DNA of 64,000 nucleotides from Niveibacterium sp. SC-1 (GTDB lineage Bacteria; Pseudomonadota; Gammaproteobacteria; Burkholderiales; Rhodocyclaceae). Within the stretch, counting starts at the first letter, position 1, and every line of letters starts with the position of its first letter. Of this stretch, positions 1 through 7,821 are shown piece after piece. Location of the stretch: contig NZ_CP151275.1 in assembly GCF_038235435.1 (NCBI RefSeq), positions 4,402,001 through 4,466,000 on the forward strand, read 5' to 3'. Position numbers and translations under genes: made by a program. The notes under the pieces are model-generated. The model had not been told where the DNA came from and did not search any database. It was given only the letters and a program-made list of their open reading frames with translations.

Positions 1-191
1 ACCCGCCGGGCATCCCGCTGCTGATCCCCGGCGAGCGCTTCAACGCCACCATCGTCAGCTACCTGCGCTTCGTGCGGGAGTTCAACGAGCGCTTCCCCGG
101 CTTTGAAACCGATGTGCACGGCCTGGTTGCCGAGCCGGGCGAGAACGGCAAGGTCTACTACGTGGATTGCGTGAAGCCCGAAGAGATCTGA
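1..191 (+). CDS. Orn/Lys/Arg decarboxylase family, C-terminal end (5' truncated by window)
   Basis: Only the last 62 codons are inside the window; the frame opens at base 3 and stops with TGA at 189-191. The fragment begins with PPGIPLLIPGERF, the C-terminal signature of PLP-dependent fold-III arginine, lysine and ornithine decarboxylases, and continues through the usual short C-terminal domain. Such enzymes make agmatine, cadaverine or putrescine in the cytoplasm. The substrate cannot be decided from this part. A strong intrinsic terminator follows 30 bp after the stop, so this is the last gene of its transcript. Family assignment is fairly safe; the specific enzyme is not. Confidence 0.8.
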   Translation, partial: PPGIPLLIPGERFNATIVSYLRFVREFNERFPGFETDVHGLVAEPGENGKVYYVDCVKPEEI

Positions 192-220
192 GTCGTCGCA
201 GCACACAACGCCTCAGCAGA

Positions 221-250
221 AAGGGCCGGTCAATGACCGGCCCTTTTTGT
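221..250 (+). terminator. Intrinsic terminator after the decarboxylase
   Basis: GGGCCGGTCA (223-232) pairs with TGACCGGCCC (234-243) around a very tight loop (a few terminal pairs must stay open), followed by a run of five T. It sits 30 bp after the decarboxylase stop. Confidence 0.85.
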
Positions 251-284
251 TTGCGCCGCTTCCAGCAACTACCGCCGCAGACGC

Positions 285-479
285 TCAGGGCTTGCGCTCG
301 GGTGTGTGTGCCGAGAGGAAGACCCAGATCGCCTCGGCCGCATCGAAGTCCTCGTTGCTGAAGCCCAGGCGCACCGTGAGCTCGGCACGCTCGACACTGT
401 TGCCGCCTTCACGCGGCCAGCCGTGGCCTGCGTGGTCCATCACATAGGCGCGGAAGGCTGCGCCGTCGTGTCCGGACGA
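285..479 (-). pseudogene. 3' remnant of a PHB-depolymerase-like esterase
   Basis: Read on the minus strand, this is an open frame of 64 codons with an in-frame stop at its 5' edge (480-482) and no start codon of its own. Its product, which includes AYVMDHAGHGWP and then RLGFSNEDFDAAEAIWVFL, matches the C-terminus of the complete esterase at 1014-2237 (AYVMDHAGHGWP, then RLGFRNQDIDAADEVWNFL). It keeps the catalytic-His segment but lacks the nucleophile and Asp regions. It lies directly behind the NTF2-like gene at 497-958, in the same position that the intact esterase holds behind the NTF2-like gene at 2342-3085. I read it as the leftover of a duplicated esterase gene. Confidence 0.75.
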
Positions 480-496
480 TCACGCACGCCGCTCCC

Positions 497-958
497 CTAA
501 AGTTTCGTGGCGGGCAGCAGATCCCCGAAGAACCCGAAGATGCGACGGATGCGACCGTCCTCGTCGAGTTCGCCGAAGTCTTCACCCTTCATGAACAGCG
601 CGCCCTTGCCGTCGCGGAACTCCCAAGCGAAACGGAAGACGCCGTGGTGCACATCGGGCGCGCTGACGATCACGCCACGCGTGCCCGCCGGCAGTCGCGG
701 CTGCACCAGTCCGATGTGGCTGACGAGGGCGGCTCGCCCTTCCACATGGGCCTGCGGGTCGGTATAGGTTCCGCGTTCGCTCCAGGCACGCTCCAGCAGG
801 GCGCCGCGACGGGCCGCGTCGCGCTCGCCCCAGGCCGCGTTGTAGTCGGCCAGCACCTGGCCCAGCGGCAGCTTGCTCTCGGCGCGGACTGCCGGCATGG
901 CAAGCAGGCCCAGAACCGCGATCGACGTCCAGCGCCCGACGCTGCGTATCACTTGCAT
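497..958 (-). CDS. Secreted NTF2/SnoaL-like protein
   Basis: A protein of 153 residues. The first 26 residues form a signal peptide ending in AVRA, so export to the periplasm is expected. The remainder has the pattern of a single NTF2-like cone fold: a helical start with DYNAAWGERDAA, then YTDP and a beta-rich C-terminal half. The fold is used for enzymes and for binding proteins, and no catalytic set can be assigned. The start at 958 was chosen because AGGAG lies 7 nt upstream and it yields a clean signal peptide; the open frame extends further but without these features. It is third in a leftward set (2342-3085, 1014-2237, this gene), and its N-terminal half resembles the NTF2-like protein at 2342-3085. 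Confidence 0.7.
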   Translation of the reverse strand: MQVIRSVGRWTSIAVLGLLAMPAVRAESKLPLGQVLADYNAAWGERDAARRGALLERAWSERGTYTDPQAHVEGRAALVSHIGLVQPRLPAGTRGVIVSAPDVHHGVFRFAWEFRDGKGALFMKGEDFGELDEDGRIRRIFGFFGDLLPATKL

Positions 959-980
959 GCTGCTTCTCCTGTCATGGTGA

Positions 981-1005
981 CGCGGCGCGCCAGGGGCGCG
1001 CCGCG
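981..1005 (-). repeat. Strong intergenic hairpin
   Basis: CGCGGCGCGCC and GGCGCGCCGCG form a perfect 11-bp stem with a 3-nt loop (AGG) between the esterase stop and the next gene. No T-run follows on the minus strand, so an mRNA-stabilising or processing hairpin is more likely than an intrinsic terminator. Confidence 0.6.
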
Positions 1006-1013
1006 AGCACCCC

Positions 1014-2237
1014 TCAGCGCTTGATGCGCCGCTTGTCCTTGAGGAAATTCCAGACCTCGTCCGCCGCATCGATGTCCTGGTTGCGGAAACCGAGACGGGC
1101 CGGATTCTCGGCGGTCGCGACATCACTGCCCTGCGGGTTCGGCCAGCCGTGGCCCGCGTGGTCCATGACATAGGCGACGTAGGCGGCCCCTTCCGGCGAC
1201 GGTGCGTAGTCGTAGCGCACCACCGCACTGTGTTGCGTCGCCAGCGCCCACTCGACCTTGCCCTTGTAGTCCGTCCCTTCGCTCACCCGATCCGGGATCG
1301 TCGTGGTGCGCGTGGGCGTATCGCCCGCCCCGATCGCCTTGCGCCAGGCCGCGCCAGAGTCGAGCATCGCCTTGTCGTAGGTCTCGCCGGGCGGGAAGTA
1401 GGTCTGCCAGACCCAGGACAGCAAGGGATCGTGCGTGCTGTAGATGTGGACCATGGAAAGCGGGTGCTGGCCCGCCGCCGCCTCGCAAGAGAGCAGCGGC
1501 AGGTTCGCGGGCAGGCCGAGCACCGGGATCACCGCGCCGATGCCAGCGAGCTGGTCACCCATCTCGCGCGCCGCACGCTGGGCCATCTCGCCACCGTTGG
1601 ACGCGCCGACAATGAAGATGCGGTCCGCATCCACCGGCAGCTTCTCGTCGGAGAGGTTCTGGATGATCCGGCGCAGGTAGGCCACGTCGTCGACCGCGCG
1701 ATCGGCACCGCCCGCGCCGCCGAGGCAGGCGCGCCAGTAGCCGCCATTGGCGAAGTAGGGATCGTTGGGCGCGGCATCCTGCGTTGCACCTTTCGCGTAC
1801 ACCGCATTGCCGTACACCACGATGAACTTGTCGCGATCGGCCAGGCGCTCGAAGCGGTCCTTCGTATCGCCATCGCGGGAGAACTCGGCGCTGAGATTCC
1901 CGCCCGGCAACACGATCACCAGCGGGTACTTGCCTTTCGGGTCCAGGCCCTTGGGCACGTACTGCAGGTAGCGGCGCAGGAAGATCTTGCCGGGGTCCGC
2001 GAGGCCGTTCTGCTTGAAATTGCGCAGCACCAGGCCCGCGGCCAGCGCCGAGTCCCATGCGCTGTCCGCGGCGGTCGTCGCGTTCCCGGTGAGTTCCGGA
2101 CGCGAGCTGAGCGTCGGCTCCGCCGCTACCGCGCCGCCTGCAGCGAAGGCGAGTGTGCAGGCCAGCAGGACCTGTCGGATCGCGAGGCGCGTCCGGAGTG
2201 TCCGGCGGCCCGGGTTTTTCGTGTTGGCGTGTGCCAT
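1014..2237 (-). CDS. Secreted alpha/beta-hydrolase, PHB-depolymerase/LpqC-type esterase
   Basis: A protein of 407 residues. Residues 1-39 form a signal peptide with a twin-Arg-rich n-region and end VAA. The hydrolase core carries GASNGG with nucleophile Ser213, a plausible acid in STHD (Asp270) and the catalytic His in HAGHGWP (His363). This layout matches esterases of the poly(3-hydroxybutyrate) depolymerase/feruloyl esterase group that act on extracellular polyesters or esters; the true substrate is unknown. The start at 2237 has GGAG 11 nt upstream; an in-frame ATG at 2252 is possible. It is flanked by NTF2-like genes on both sides, and a truncated paralogue lies at 285-479. An operator-like palindrome lies upstream at 2323-2338. 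Confidence 0.8.
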   Translation of the reverse strand: MAHANTKNPGRRTLRTRLAIRQVLLACTLAFAAGGAVAAEPTLSSRPELTGNATTAADSAWDSALAAGLVLRNFKQNGLADPGKIFLRRYLQYVPKGLDPKGKYPLVIVLPGGNLSAEFSRDGDTKDRFERLADRDKFIVVYGNAVYAKGATQDAAPNDPYFANGGYWRACLGGAGGADRAVDDVAYLRRIIQNLSDEKLPVDADRIFIVGASNGGEMAQRAAREMGDQLAGIGAVIPVLGLPANLPLLSCEAAAGQHPLSMVHIYSTHDPLLSWVWQTYFPPGETYDKAMLDSGAAWRKAIGAGDTPTRTTTIPDRVSEGTDYKGKVEWALATQHSAVVRYDYAPSPEGAAYVAYVMDHAGHGWPNPQGSDVATAENPARLGFRNQDIDAADEVWNFLKDKRRIKR

Positions 2238-2322
2238 CGGAACTGACTCCATCGGGTGAGGGATTGCAGGGTTTGCCGGAGCCCGCGGGGCGACGCGACT
2301 GCGCGAACCCACGAAGGACGGG

Positions 2323-2338
2323 GGTCCATCCATGGAAC
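2323..2338. promoter_or_regulatory. Operator-like palindrome, copy 2
   Basis: GGTCCATCCATGGAAC matches the perfect palindrome at 3205-3220 (GTTCCATTCATGGAAC) at 14 of 16 positions. It is upstream of the esterase gene, just after the stop of the preceding gene. A shared regulator-binding site is inferred; the adjacent LysR protein is the obvious candidate. Confidence 0.45.
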
Positions 2339-2341
2339 ACA

Positions 2342-3085
2342 TCAGAACAGCCCCTGCAGGCGCGCGATGCGATTGCCTTCGAGCGTGAACACCTCGCGTC
2401 CGTCGATGTAGTGGCTGCCATCCTTGCGATTGATCTGGAAGTCGACCGTCGGACGCCCGTCCTTGGTCATCTGTCGGCGCCCGTCCGGCCGCATGATGAA
2501 TTGCTGCTCCTTGTCGCGATCGAAGTGGCGACGGACGCGCTCGCCCTTGATTCCGCCCGGCGGGAAGATCCTCGCCTCGATCACGCCGTCTTCGGTGAAG
2601 AGCGCGTAGACCTTGTCGCCTTCGGCCGCCTCGCGATACTTGAAGTAGTCCCTGATCGGCGGCCAGTAGGATTCCGGGATCGGGCCGCCTTCGCTGTCGA
2701 CCATCGTGATCTGGCCCTTGCGCAGGAACAGGTGATCGACATAGCGCTGCGTCCCACGCGCGTCCGGCCAGGTGATGGTCCAGGTCAGGTCCAGCTTGTC
2801 CGGCCCCGGTGTTGCGGTGCTCTGCAACGCGAACTTCGCCCCTTTGAACTTCGCCACGTGGTCGCTGAGATCCGCGCCATGGATCGGCGACCACAGGGAA
2901 GGGTCGCGGTAGCCGCCTTCGTCACTGACAGCGGCGTCCACCTTGGCGGCGTCATGCTGCGTCCAGCCGTCGACGTACTGGCGTACCGCCTGCGGGAGCC
3001 GCGGCGCGGCCGCAGCGGCGAGCGAGGCGCAGCACAGGACGGCCGCGAGGGCGGCCCGGCGCAGACCGGGAGGGATGCGATACAT
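2342..3085 (-). CDS. Secreted protein with NTF2-like region(s)
   Basis: A protein of 247 residues with a signal peptide of about 27 residues (ending AAAA before PRLP). The N-terminal half, with YVDGWTQHDAAKVDAAV and YRDP, resembles the NTF2-like protein encoded at 497-958. The second half, with YALFTEDGVIEARIFPPGG and a final REVFTLEGNRIARLQG, looks like a second NTF2-type unit, so this may be a tandem-domain protein. No function is recognised. AAGGAG lies 8 nt upstream of the ATG at 3085 and decides the start. It heads a leftward gene set with the esterase and faces the LysR gene across a 202-bp intergenic region. Confidence 0.7.
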   Translation of the reverse strand: MYRIPPGLRRAALAAVLCCASLAAAAAPRLPQAVRQYVDGWTQHDAAKVDAAVSDEGGYRDPSLWSPIHGADLSDHVAKFKGAKFALQSTATPGPDKLDLTWTITWPDARGTQRYVDHLFLRKGQITMVDSEGGPIPESYWPPIRDYFKYREAAEGDKVYALFTEDGVIEARIFPPGGIKGERVRRHFDRDKEQQFIMRPDGRRQMTKDGRPTVDFQINRKDGSHYIDGREVFTLEGNRIARLQGLF

Positions 3086-3204
3086 GGCGGTACTCCTTTG
3101 CAATTCGGGGAAGGTGCCGGGCCCGCGATGCAGTGGGCCAGCAAGCGAGAGCGGATTCTCGGCAGTTCGCCGCGCACCACCCAGCCCGGAAAGCGGAACC
3201 GCGT

Positions 3205-3220
3205 GTTCCATTCATGGAAC
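3205..3220. promoter_or_regulatory. Operator-like palindrome, copy 1
   Basis: GTTCCATTCATGGAAC is a perfect 7-2-7 inverted repeat in the divergent region between the leftward NTF2/esterase genes and the LysR gene. A near-copy lies at 2323-2338. This is a likely binding site, though it does not show the plain T-N11-A form of many LysR boxes. Confidence 0.5.
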
Positions 3221-3287
3221 GCAAGGACATGACACGGACCTACACTCGCGGGATCGCGCCTTTCCCGTTTCCGCCGGGCCCCTGACC

Positions 3288-4217
3288 ATGCCGACCCGCC
3301 CCAGCCTCCTTTCGCCTGATGACCTGCACGACATGGCGCTGTTCACCGCCGTGTCGCGCGCCGGCAGCCTCACCCAGGCCGCGGCGCAGAGCGGCATCCC
3401 CAAGGCCACGCTGTCACGCCGCATCGCCGCGCTGGAAAAGCGCCTGGGTGTGGCCCTGCTCAACCGGGGTGGCGGGCGCCTGACCCTGACCGCGGAGGGG
3501 CGCTGGTATCAGTCGGAGGCCGAACAGATCGTGCAGCGTGCGGAGTTGCTGCATGACGGCCTCTCGGCCCAGCGCAACGAACCCACCGGCCTGGTGCGGA
3601 TCAACGCAGCGCCGGATATCGCGGAGCATTCGATGGCCGGCATCGTCGCCGACTTCATGCTGCGCTACCCGCAGATCAAGGTGGTGCTGGAACAACACCC
3701 CGAGCGGGTCGACCTGGTCGAGCGTGGCTGCGACATCGCGGTGCGCGTCGGCGCCCTGCCCGATTCGAGTCTTTGCGCACGCAAGATCGGCGACCTGTCG
3801 CGGGTCCTGCTCGCCGCGCCCGCCTATCTCGCCCGCGCGGGCATCCCCGGCTCGCCCGAGGCGCTGGCGCAGCATCGCTGCATCCGCTTCATCGCCCGCA
3901 ACAAGGGCACCGAGACGCGCTGGCATCTCAGCCGTGGGGACGCCCAACAGGTCATTGCGCTGCCGGACGAGATCACCACCAACACGGCCGGCACCGCCAC
4001 GGCGCTGGCAGAGGCCGGCGCCGGTATCGCGCTGAGCATCCCGGAATACTGCAGCCGGGCCCTGGCCGAAGGCCGTCTGGTGCGGGTGCTGCCGGAATGG
4101 CGCGGGCAGAACTTCAGCGTCTATGCCGTGACGCTCACGCGGCGCCAGCCCAACCGGGTGCGCCTGCTGCTGGACTTCATGGCCGAGGCCTTCGCGCGAC
4201 AACCGCCGCCGGTCTAG
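3288..4217 (+). CDS. LysR-family transcriptional regulator
   Basis: A protein of 309 residues, the usual LysR length. The N-terminal winged helix-turn-helix spans about residues 16-70 (FTAVSRAGSLTQAAAQSGI, then TLSRRIAALEKRLGVALLNR), followed by a linker helix and a LysR substrate-binding domain from about residue 95 (VRINAAPDIAE and later segments). It resembles the CrgA/DsdC-like subgroup common in betaproteobacteria. It is transcribed away from the NTF2/esterase set, the classical arrangement for a LysR regulator and its target, so control of those genes is inferred. The effector is unknown. The start at 3288 gives the normal N-terminus; the frame is open further upstream but does not add recognisable sequence. 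Confidence 0.88.
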   Translation: MPTRPSLLSPDDLHDMALFTAVSRAGSLTQAAAQSGIPKATLSRRIAALEKRLGVALLNRGGGRLTLTAEGRWYQSEAEQIVQRAELLHDGLSAQRNEPTGLVRINAAPDIAEHSMAGIVADFMLRYPQIKVVLEQHPERVDLVERGCDIAVRVGALPDSSLCARKIGDLSRVLLAAPAYLARAGIPGSPEALAQHRCIRFIARNKGTETRWHLSRGDAQQVIALPDEITTNTAGTATALAEAGAGIALSIPEYCSRALAEGRLVRVLPEWRGQNFSVYAVTLTRRQPNRVRLLLDFMAEAFARQPPPV

Positions 4218-4245
4218 CGTGCGCGGTCGGCGCTCAACCGCTCAA

Positions 4246-4283
4246 AAGCACAAGGCGCCCCTGTGGGCGCCTTGTGCTTTCCT
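4246..4283. terminator. Bidirectional terminator between LysR and MFS genes
   Basis: AAAGCACAAGGCGCC (4246-4260) pairs with GGCGCCTTGTGCTTT (4266-4280), with A-rich and T-rich ends on the two sides. It serves the convergent genes ending at 4217 and 4296. Confidence 0.88.
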
Positions 4284-4295
4284 AGAGGGCCGACG

Positions 4296-5528
4296 TCAGG
4301 ACACCGCCCGCACCTTGCGCGCCGTCCACACCGAGAACAGGCCCACCACGCACGCGAGGTAGCCGACCCAGTCGTAGTGGAGCAAGGCGCCGTCCGGGGC
4401 CTTGACCATGATCGCGCCGGCGGTCGCGGCGGCAACACCCGAGGCGAGGTTCTGCATCGCCGAGTTGAAGGCCATCACGCGGCCCCGCAGACGCGGCTCG
4501 GACGAGGCGGTTACCAGCGCCGAGGTGGGAATGAAACGCCCGCTCACGAAGATGAAGAAGAGCGCCGAGAAGCCCAGCTGCCAGGCGAGACCCAGGTGCA
4601 GGGTGTGCGTCACGAGGAGGATGGGCACGAAGCTCGCGAACACGGTGAAGGCCAGCACGTTCGCATGGCGGTGCGCATCGGTCAGCCGCGCGATCCAGGG
4701 CCGCGAGAGCAGCGTGACCGCGCCGCCCACCAGGTAGATATAGGGCAGGTGGTGCGGGTCGAGTCCGACGTTGGCGATCATGGTCGGTGCGATGTACGGG
4801 ATCACCGCGAAGCCGGCGAACATCACCAGTGCCGAGGTCGCGAAACCCCACCAGTGGTTCGGCACCGAGAGCAGTTCACGGTAGCTCGCGAAGAGGCTCA
4901 ACGGCTTGCCGCCCAGATGGCCGCGCACATGCGGCACCGTGCGCCAGGAGAAAAGCAGGATCAGCGCGCAGGCGCCCGTGAGCGCCATGAAAGGCGTGCG
5001 CCAGGTCGCATGATTGGCGATGTAGAGGCCCAGCGGAACGCCCGCTACCGCAGCCAGCGAGAAGGCCAGCATGACGATGCCCATGGCATGGCCGCGACGC
5101 TGCGGCGGAATCACGTCGCCAACGATCGCCAGCGCGACCGAGCCCAGCACGCCGCCGAAGGTGCCGGCAATCGCGCGCGCGATCAGCATGCTGTAGAAGC
5201 CGGTGGCCGTCGCGCAGGCGAGCGTGGACACCATCAGGCCTACGTAGGAGGCGAGCAAGGCCGTGCGCCGGTCGAAGCGGTCTGCGATGGAGGCCGCGAG
5301 GAGCGCCGCTGCGCCGGCCGCGATCGAGTAGGAGGACACCAGCAGGCCGAACTGCGCCGGCTGGATGCCGAAGTCGGCCATCAGCTGCGGCGACAGCGGC
5401 ATCATGATCATGAAGTCCACGATCACGGTGAACTGCAAGGCCATCAGGGTCAAAAGTAGGCCGCGCTCGCGCTGAGGACTCAGCGCGAGCGCCTCGCCGG
5501 GAAGGCTCGGTTGGGAAGGGGGATTCAT
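4296..5528 (-). CDS. Major facilitator superfamily transporter
   Basis: A protein of 410 residues with twelve predicted membrane segments. After the first helix comes FMIMMPLSPQLMADF, and the loop between helices 2 and 3 holds the MFS motif ADRFDRRTALL, as in DHA1-type efflux permeases of the arabinose-efflux (AraJ-like) group. It is expected in the inner membrane as a proton-coupled exporter of small molecules; the substrate cannot be inferred. The start at 5528 follows AGGAAAAA; the longer open frame upstream (to 5753) overlaps the next gene and lacks membrane-protein character. It stands as a single gene, ending at the shared terminator with the LysR gene. Confidence 0.85.
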   Translation of the reverse strand: MNPPSQPSLPGEALALSPQRERGLLLTLMALQFTVIVDFMIMMPLSPQLMADFGIQPAQFGLLVSSYSIAAGAAALLAASIADRFDRRTALLASYVGLMVSTLACATATGFYSMLIARAIAGTFGGVLGSVALAIVGDVIPPQRRGHAMGIVMLAFSLAAVAGVPLGLYIANHATWRTPFMALTGACALILLFSWRTVPHVRGHLGGKPLSLFASYRELLSVPNHWWGFATSALVMFAGFAVIPYIAPTMIANVGLDPHHLPYIYLVGGAVTLLSRPWIARLTDAHRHANVLAFTVFASFVPILLVTHTLHLGLAWQLGFSALFFIFVSGRFIPTSALVTASSEPRLRGRVMAFNSAMQNLASGVAAATAGAIMVKAPDGALLHYDWVGYLACVVGLFSVWTARKVRAVS

Positions 5529-5649
5529 TGTTTTTTTCCTGTCTTGATGCGTGAGGCCGCGACATACGCGCGGCCTCGATCGTCGAGGGGCGAGAGTAAG
5601 GCCAGTCACCCTCTCAGCGTGTTGCGGCTTCGTTAATGCCGTGTATGCG

Positions 5650-6543
5650 TCAGATGAATGCAGTCCGGGGGTCCAGTTCGGCCAGCACTTCGAGCAGGCG
5701 CGAGACCAGCTGCGACGAGGCCGCGACATGCGGCGCGCGCAGATTCGCACCACATAGGCCCTGTTGTGCGAGCAGCCCCTTGATGGGTGCCGGGTTGGGC
5801 TCCGAGAAGAGCAGCCGGATCAAAGGCAGCAGCGCGCGGAAACCCTCTCTCGCCTCCGCCAGCCGACCCGCCTCAATCGCGCGCCATAGCGCCACGAAGC
5901 GCTCCGGCACGAAATGCGCCGCGGCCACGATGCCGCCGGCGCCGCCCAGGCATAGCGAGCCGAAGAGCTGCGCATCCTCGCCAGCAAGTATCCGCAAGGA
6001 TGTCTGCTGGATCAGGTCCGTGGTGAGCGTGCTGCTGCCACCGCAATCCTTCACCGCCACGATGCCGGGGATATCCGCCAGCGCGGCGAAAGTCTCACTC
6101 TCTATCGCCACGCCAGTGCGGTAGGGAATCGTGTAAACGACGACGGGTTGCGCACAGCACGCGACAACGTCGCGATAGAACTGCAGGATGCCGGCCTGGG
6201 CCGGCCGCGCATAAGACGGCGGTGGCACGAGCACGCCGGCAAGCGGACGCGTTCGCAAGGCGCCGATATCTTCGAGCATGCTTGGCACATGGCTGCCTCC
6301 CACGCCCATCGCGACTGGCGTGCCGTAGCCCGATGCTGCGACTGCCTCCAGCACCGCATCGAGCACCGCAAGCCGCTCGGACGGGTTCATGGCCTGAGCC
6401 TCGCCGGTCGACCCGCAGACCACCAGTCCCTGCACAACCGGCGCATAGAGCCGGACCAGGCCGCGCAGCGCCTTGAAGTCGATCGCCCCCTGCGTATCGA
6501 AGGGAGTGACCAGGGGAATCCAGATTCCGGAAAACGTGTGCAT
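5650..6543 (-). CDS. DapA-family (dihydrodipicolinate synthase/NAL-type) lyase
   Basis: A protein of 297 residues forming a class-I aldolase TIM barrel. Visible signatures are GSTGEA near residue 44 (GTTGE in DapA), Tyr137 in YTIPYRTG, and the Schiff-base lysine Lys165 in IVAVKDCGG. Classical DapA usually has YN-P-TG, so YTIP and the GST variation suggest a side branch of the family rather than the housekeeping lysine-biosynthesis enzyme; the substrate is open. The start at 6543 was preferred over the ATG six bases upstream because AAGGAG is then correctly spaced. The gene stands alone, downstream of a 447-bp region that holds a 13-bp inverted repeat. Confidence 0.78.
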   Translation of the reverse strand: MHTFSGIWIPLVTPFDTQGAIDFKALRGLVRLYAPVVQGLVVCGSTGEAQAMNPSERLAVLDAVLEAVAASGYGTPVAMGVGGSHVPSMLEDIGALRTRPLAGVLVPPPSYARPAQAGILQFYRDVVACCAQPVVVYTIPYRTGVAIESETFAALADIPGIVAVKDCGGSSTLTTDLIQQTSLRILAGEDAQLFGSLCLGGAGGIVAAAHFVPERFVALWRAIEAGRLAEAREGFRALLPLIRLLFSEPNPAPIKGLLAQQGLCGANLRAPHVAASSQLVSRLLEVLAELDPRTAFI

Positions 6544-6621
6544 CGACATCTCCTTGATGAAAGCCCGACAGGCTTGCCAGGGAGATCCGTTGCAGGAGGA
6601 AGGCATGCGCCTTCGCTCCCA

Positions 6622-6656
6622 TCATCGTCCCGTCGGCTCACCTGACGGGACGATGA
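6622..6656. repeat. 13-bp inverted repeat upstream of the DapA-family gene
   Basis: TCATCGTCCCGTC (6622-6634) and GACGGGACGATGA (6644-6656) are perfectly complementary around a 9-nt loop, 79-113 bp upstream of the start at 6543. No T-run follows on either side. It could be an operator or a leader-RNA hairpin. Confidence 0.6.
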
Positions 6657-6990
6657 CGCCCCGCTCAGATGAGCAGGGGTTTGAAAGCCGCGGCCTGCAG
6701 CACCGCGCACGCACCGGCCTCACGCGCGAAGCGGCAGAGGGCGGATGCGGACGGATGGCGGGCTAGCGACATGGCTGGTGGCGTGTGTGCAGCAATTGAT
6801 GTGGCGCAGGTCCGGGTCGATCCCGTGGGCGGGAACGTGAAGCGGCGAGAAACTTGCGCGGACGGCCAGTATCGAAGCCCACAAGTGCGACTGTCAATGC
6901 GCACAAGCGACGCGCTGAGCGCATCGAGCGTGCCCGCCATGCGAACATGCGCGCCGCATTCCCAGCATCCCGCAATTCCAGGAGTCCGTA
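6657..6990. other. Non-coding interval between the DapA-family and OmpA-type genes
   Basis: No convincing gene is seen. Minus-strand frames here are Arg-rich and look like high-GC shadows. A possible leftward promoter has TTGACA (6892-6897, as TGTCAA on the plus strand), an 18-nt spacer and GATACT (6868-6873); it would give the DapA-family gene a leader of about 310 nt. The promoter of the rightward OmpA-type gene must also lie here but is not obvious. Confidence 0.35.
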
Positions 6991-7659
6991 ATGAGTACAT
7001 CCCGCTTCGCGCCCGCCATCGCCTGTGTCTTCCTGCTGAGCGCCTGCGCCACCTCCGACCCGAACAGCACCGCCGGCCGCGACACGGCCGTGGGCGCCGT
7101 GATTGGCGGCCTCGCGGGCGCGGCCATCGGCGCCGCAACCGGCAGCGAACGCGTCGGCCGCGATGCCGCAATCGGCGCCGGTGTCGGCGCGGCAGGCGGC
7201 TACATCTGGTCGCGCCACATGGAAGAGCAACGCAAGGCCATGGAGCAGGCCACCGCGGGCACGGGCGTCGGCGTAAGCCGCACCGGCGACAACCAGCTCA
7301 AGCTGGATATCCCGAGCGACATCTCCTTCGATTCGGGCAAGTACGCGATCAAGGGCAACTTTCGCCCGGTGCTGGACCGCTTCGCGCAGACGCTCAATGC
7401 CAATCCGGTGACCACCGTGCGCATCATCGGGCACACCGACAGCACCGGTTCGGACGCGATCAACGATCCGCTTTCGGTCAATCGCGCGGCGAGCACCCGC
7501 AACTACCTCACCAACCTGGGCGTCGCCGGCTCGCGCGTCGCGATCGACGGACGTGGCTCACGCGACCCCATCGCCGACAACAACTCGAACGCCGGCCGCG
7601 CCAAGAACCGCCGGGTGGAGATCTTCGTCGCCGAAGCAGCACCCGCGGCAAAGAACTAG
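6991..7659 (+). CDS. OmpA-family outer-membrane lipoprotein with glycine zipper (YiaD-like)
   Basis: A protein of 222 residues. A lipoprotein signal peptide ends in the lipobox LLSAC with lipidated Cys19. Residues about 30-65 are rich in G/A repeats (VGAVIGGLAGAAIGAATG, then IGAGVGAAGGYIW), a glycine-zipper segment that can associate with membranes. The C-terminal half is an OmpA-like peptidoglycan-binding domain, with ISFDSGKYAI, IIGHTDSTGSD, LSVNRAASTRNYL, GRGSRDPI and AKNRRVEI. It probably ties the outer membrane to peptidoglycan. CAGGAG lies 7 nt upstream of the ATG. A GC-rich hairpin follows the stop. Confidence 0.88.
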   Translation: MSTSRFAPAIACVFLLSACATSDPNSTAGRDTAVGAVIGGLAGAAIGAATGSERVGRDAAIGAGVGAAGGYIWSRHMEEQRKAMEQATAGTGVGVSRTGDNQLKLDIPSDISFDSGKYAIKGNFRPVLDRFAQTLNANPVTTVRIIGHTDSTGSDAINDPLSVNRAASTRNYLTNLGVAGSRVAIDGRGSRDPIADNNSNAGRAKNRRVEIFVAEAAPAAKN

Positions 7660-7688
7660 CCCGGATCGGCCGGCCCCGATCGGCGGGC
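7659..7688 (+). terminator. GC-rich hairpin at the end of the OmpA-type gene
   Basis: GCCCG/CGGGC and ATCGG/CCGAT arms surround CCGGCC, forming an interrupted stem directly after the stop codon. There is no T-run, so termination is only suggested. Confidence 0.4.
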
Positions 7689-7821
7689 TGGCCGATTTCT
7701 CCCCGCACGCCACACCCAAGGGCAGACACCGCGGCGCATTCGGGCAAGAATGTCCGCGCGCACCCTGCCCGCTCCCGGACTGGCTGGCGTGCATCCTTCC
7801 TGACAGGCACGCGGAGCCCCG

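Noticed and set aside
6665..7171. 168-codon minus-strand frame upstream of the DapA-family gene
   Set aside because: Its first third is an Arg-rich antisense of the OmpA-type gene. The rest has no family pattern and no ribosome-binding site. A gene fragment cannot be excluded, but it is not supported.
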